Source: DATFVA01 sp963764235
Lineage (GTDB): Bacteria > Bacteroidota > Ignavibacteria > Ignavibacteriales > Ignavibacteriaceae
Direction: 5' to 3'
Assembly (NCBI GenBank): GCA_963764235.1
Contig: CAVXRO010000014.1
Coordinates: 806,001-870,000, forward strand
Length of the DNA: 64,000 bases
In this document: positions 63,308 through 64,000 of the stretch, piece by piece
How positions within the stretch are numbered: position 1 is the stretch's first letter
Layout of the letters: every line of letters begins with the position of its first letter
Position numbers and translations under genes: made by a program
The notes under the pieces: generated by a model
Databases searched by the model: none
What the model was told of the DNA's origin: nothing
The model's input: only the letters and a program-made list of their open reading frames with translations

Positions 63308-64000
63308 TTATAATCCAAACATTGCCGTTAATTTAATTTCCAGCGCGCTTATTCCCCGCGAATCTGAAATCATATGCTTGTCATCATTTGCATTGTATAA
63401 CGGATCTTTATCGTCATTCACATAAATGTACGAATCAAGCCTGTTGTCTTTTGTTCCCGAAAATTCTTTCCCGAACAAATTCATTGAATTATACTGAACA
63501 TTTAAATCGAGATTAATGACGCCTAAGCTAAATAAAACCCCGGCTCCGGCGCCTAATCCTACTCTTGTTGCCGAGTTAATATCCTGTTCCGAACTTGGTA
63601 GCCCGTTGGGTGCTCCTTTAAATTCAACCTTGCCGCTGATACTATTTATAGAAAGGAACACATCGACATAGGGTGAAATCGGCGACATCGGTATACTGAA
63701 CTGGAACTCTGGTCCCAGTTTTATTGATAATATGTTGTCAGTCGCTTTTATAGTCTTGGTGAGATCGTTTCCAGCTACACCTCCTTCGGTACTAAAACTT
63801 GTATAACCTATTTCTCCGAAAGCATTAACGAACAATAATCCCAGTCGTGCTTTGGCGTGGAAATTAAATCCCGGATCCATTCCGTATTTAGTTCCGTTGT
63901 AAAAATCTACAGGGTTTCCGCTAAAATCTCCCGTGGGGACAGAATAACCAATACCTGCACCAACCTGTAAGGTGATCTGGCCATAGGACTGAACTGAAAA
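63308..64000 (-). CDS. Outer-membrane beta-barrel protein, 5' end outside the window
   Basis: The frame is open from 64000 to the stop at 63308. The upstream part (FSVQSYGQITLQVGAGIGYS, then VPTGDFSGNPVDFYNGTKYG) is missing if only ATG 63880 is used, so the gene runs off the right edge. It has repeated amphipathic strands (ARLGLLFVNAFGEIGY, SIKLGPEFQFSIPM, RVGLGAGAGVLFSLGVINLDLN) and ends IKLTAMFGL, a barrel-like C-terminus. A signal peptide presumably ends near SVQS-YGQ. It is the first gene past the islands and probably belongs to the core chromosome. The function is not assigned. Confidence 0.83.
   Translation of the reverse strand, partial: FSVQSYGQITLQVGAGIGYSVPTGDFSGNPVDFYNGTKYGMDPGFNFHAKARLGLLFVNAFGEIGYTSFSTEGGVAGNDLTKTIKATDNILSIKLGPEFQFSIPMSPISPYVDVFLSINSISGKVEFKGAPNGLPSSEQDINSATRVGLGAGAGVLFSLGVINLDLNVQYNSMNLFGKEFSGTKDNRLDSYIYVNDDKDPLYNANDDKHMISDSRGISALEIKLTAMFGL

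Overview
The window looks like a chromosomal segment of a Bacteroidota/Chlorobi-type bacterium, most likely Ignavibacteria or a close relative. The main reason is a run of secreted proteins ending in the ~80-residue type IX-like sorting domain that begins NYPNPFNP and ends KMxLxK. The outer-membrane barrels, hybrid two-component sensors, LAL-type LuxR regulator and moderate GC content fit this. There is one tRNA gene, no rRNA and no CRISPR array.

Layout. 0-10 kb: a secreted Ig-like protein cut by the left edge; a sensor kinase whose partner is a receiver domain fused to a thioredoxin-reductase-like flavoprotein; a membrane spermidine-synthase-like protein; an exported trypsin-like protease beside a free copy of its N-terminal domain; a frameshifted barrel protein; a drug transporter; a flavin-type oxidase. 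10.5-18 kb: a compact locus of two acetyltransferases and two B12-type radical SAM enzymes, with a convergent MMPL/RND exporter. 18.3-25.2 kb: a long minus-strand arsenic region (two ArsR, ArsM, permease, ArsC, ACR3) carrying four thioredoxin-fold proteins and CcdA. 25.4-30.6 kb: lipoprotein, two DUF4242-like proteins, LAL regulator, aldo/keto reductase. 30.7-44.7 kb: FmdB-type zinc ribbon, M16 protease, a 1403-residue hybrid sensor, then three consecutive sorting-tagged secreted proteins and a DUF6266-like protein.

44.86-63.2 kb is accessory DNA. It starts at a tRNA-Thr(TGT) gene. The 3' end of that tRNA is repeated at 58980-59010 and again at 63199-63220, so the interval looks like two tandem islands integrated at the tRNA. 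Island 1 carries a truncated sensor gene, secreted proteins, a two-gene DUF1670-like element with terminal inverted repeats, and an overlapping operon of two Ser/Thr kinases plus a sigma-54 activator, followed by a lipoprotein and a Kelch protein. Island 2 carries an oxidoreductase, a CGNR regulator with a clear operator, an ABM-DinB fusion and a PLD-like protein. No integrase was recognised.

Several genes are split by single-base indels, most of them in homopolymers: 7.6, 10.7, 41.0, 46.75, 53.16, 54.38, 57.5, 58.36 and 62.99 kb. In each case the other frame restores the expected family sequence. Consensus errors or recent decay both remain possible. Gene entries span the reconstructed gene and state where the frame breaks.
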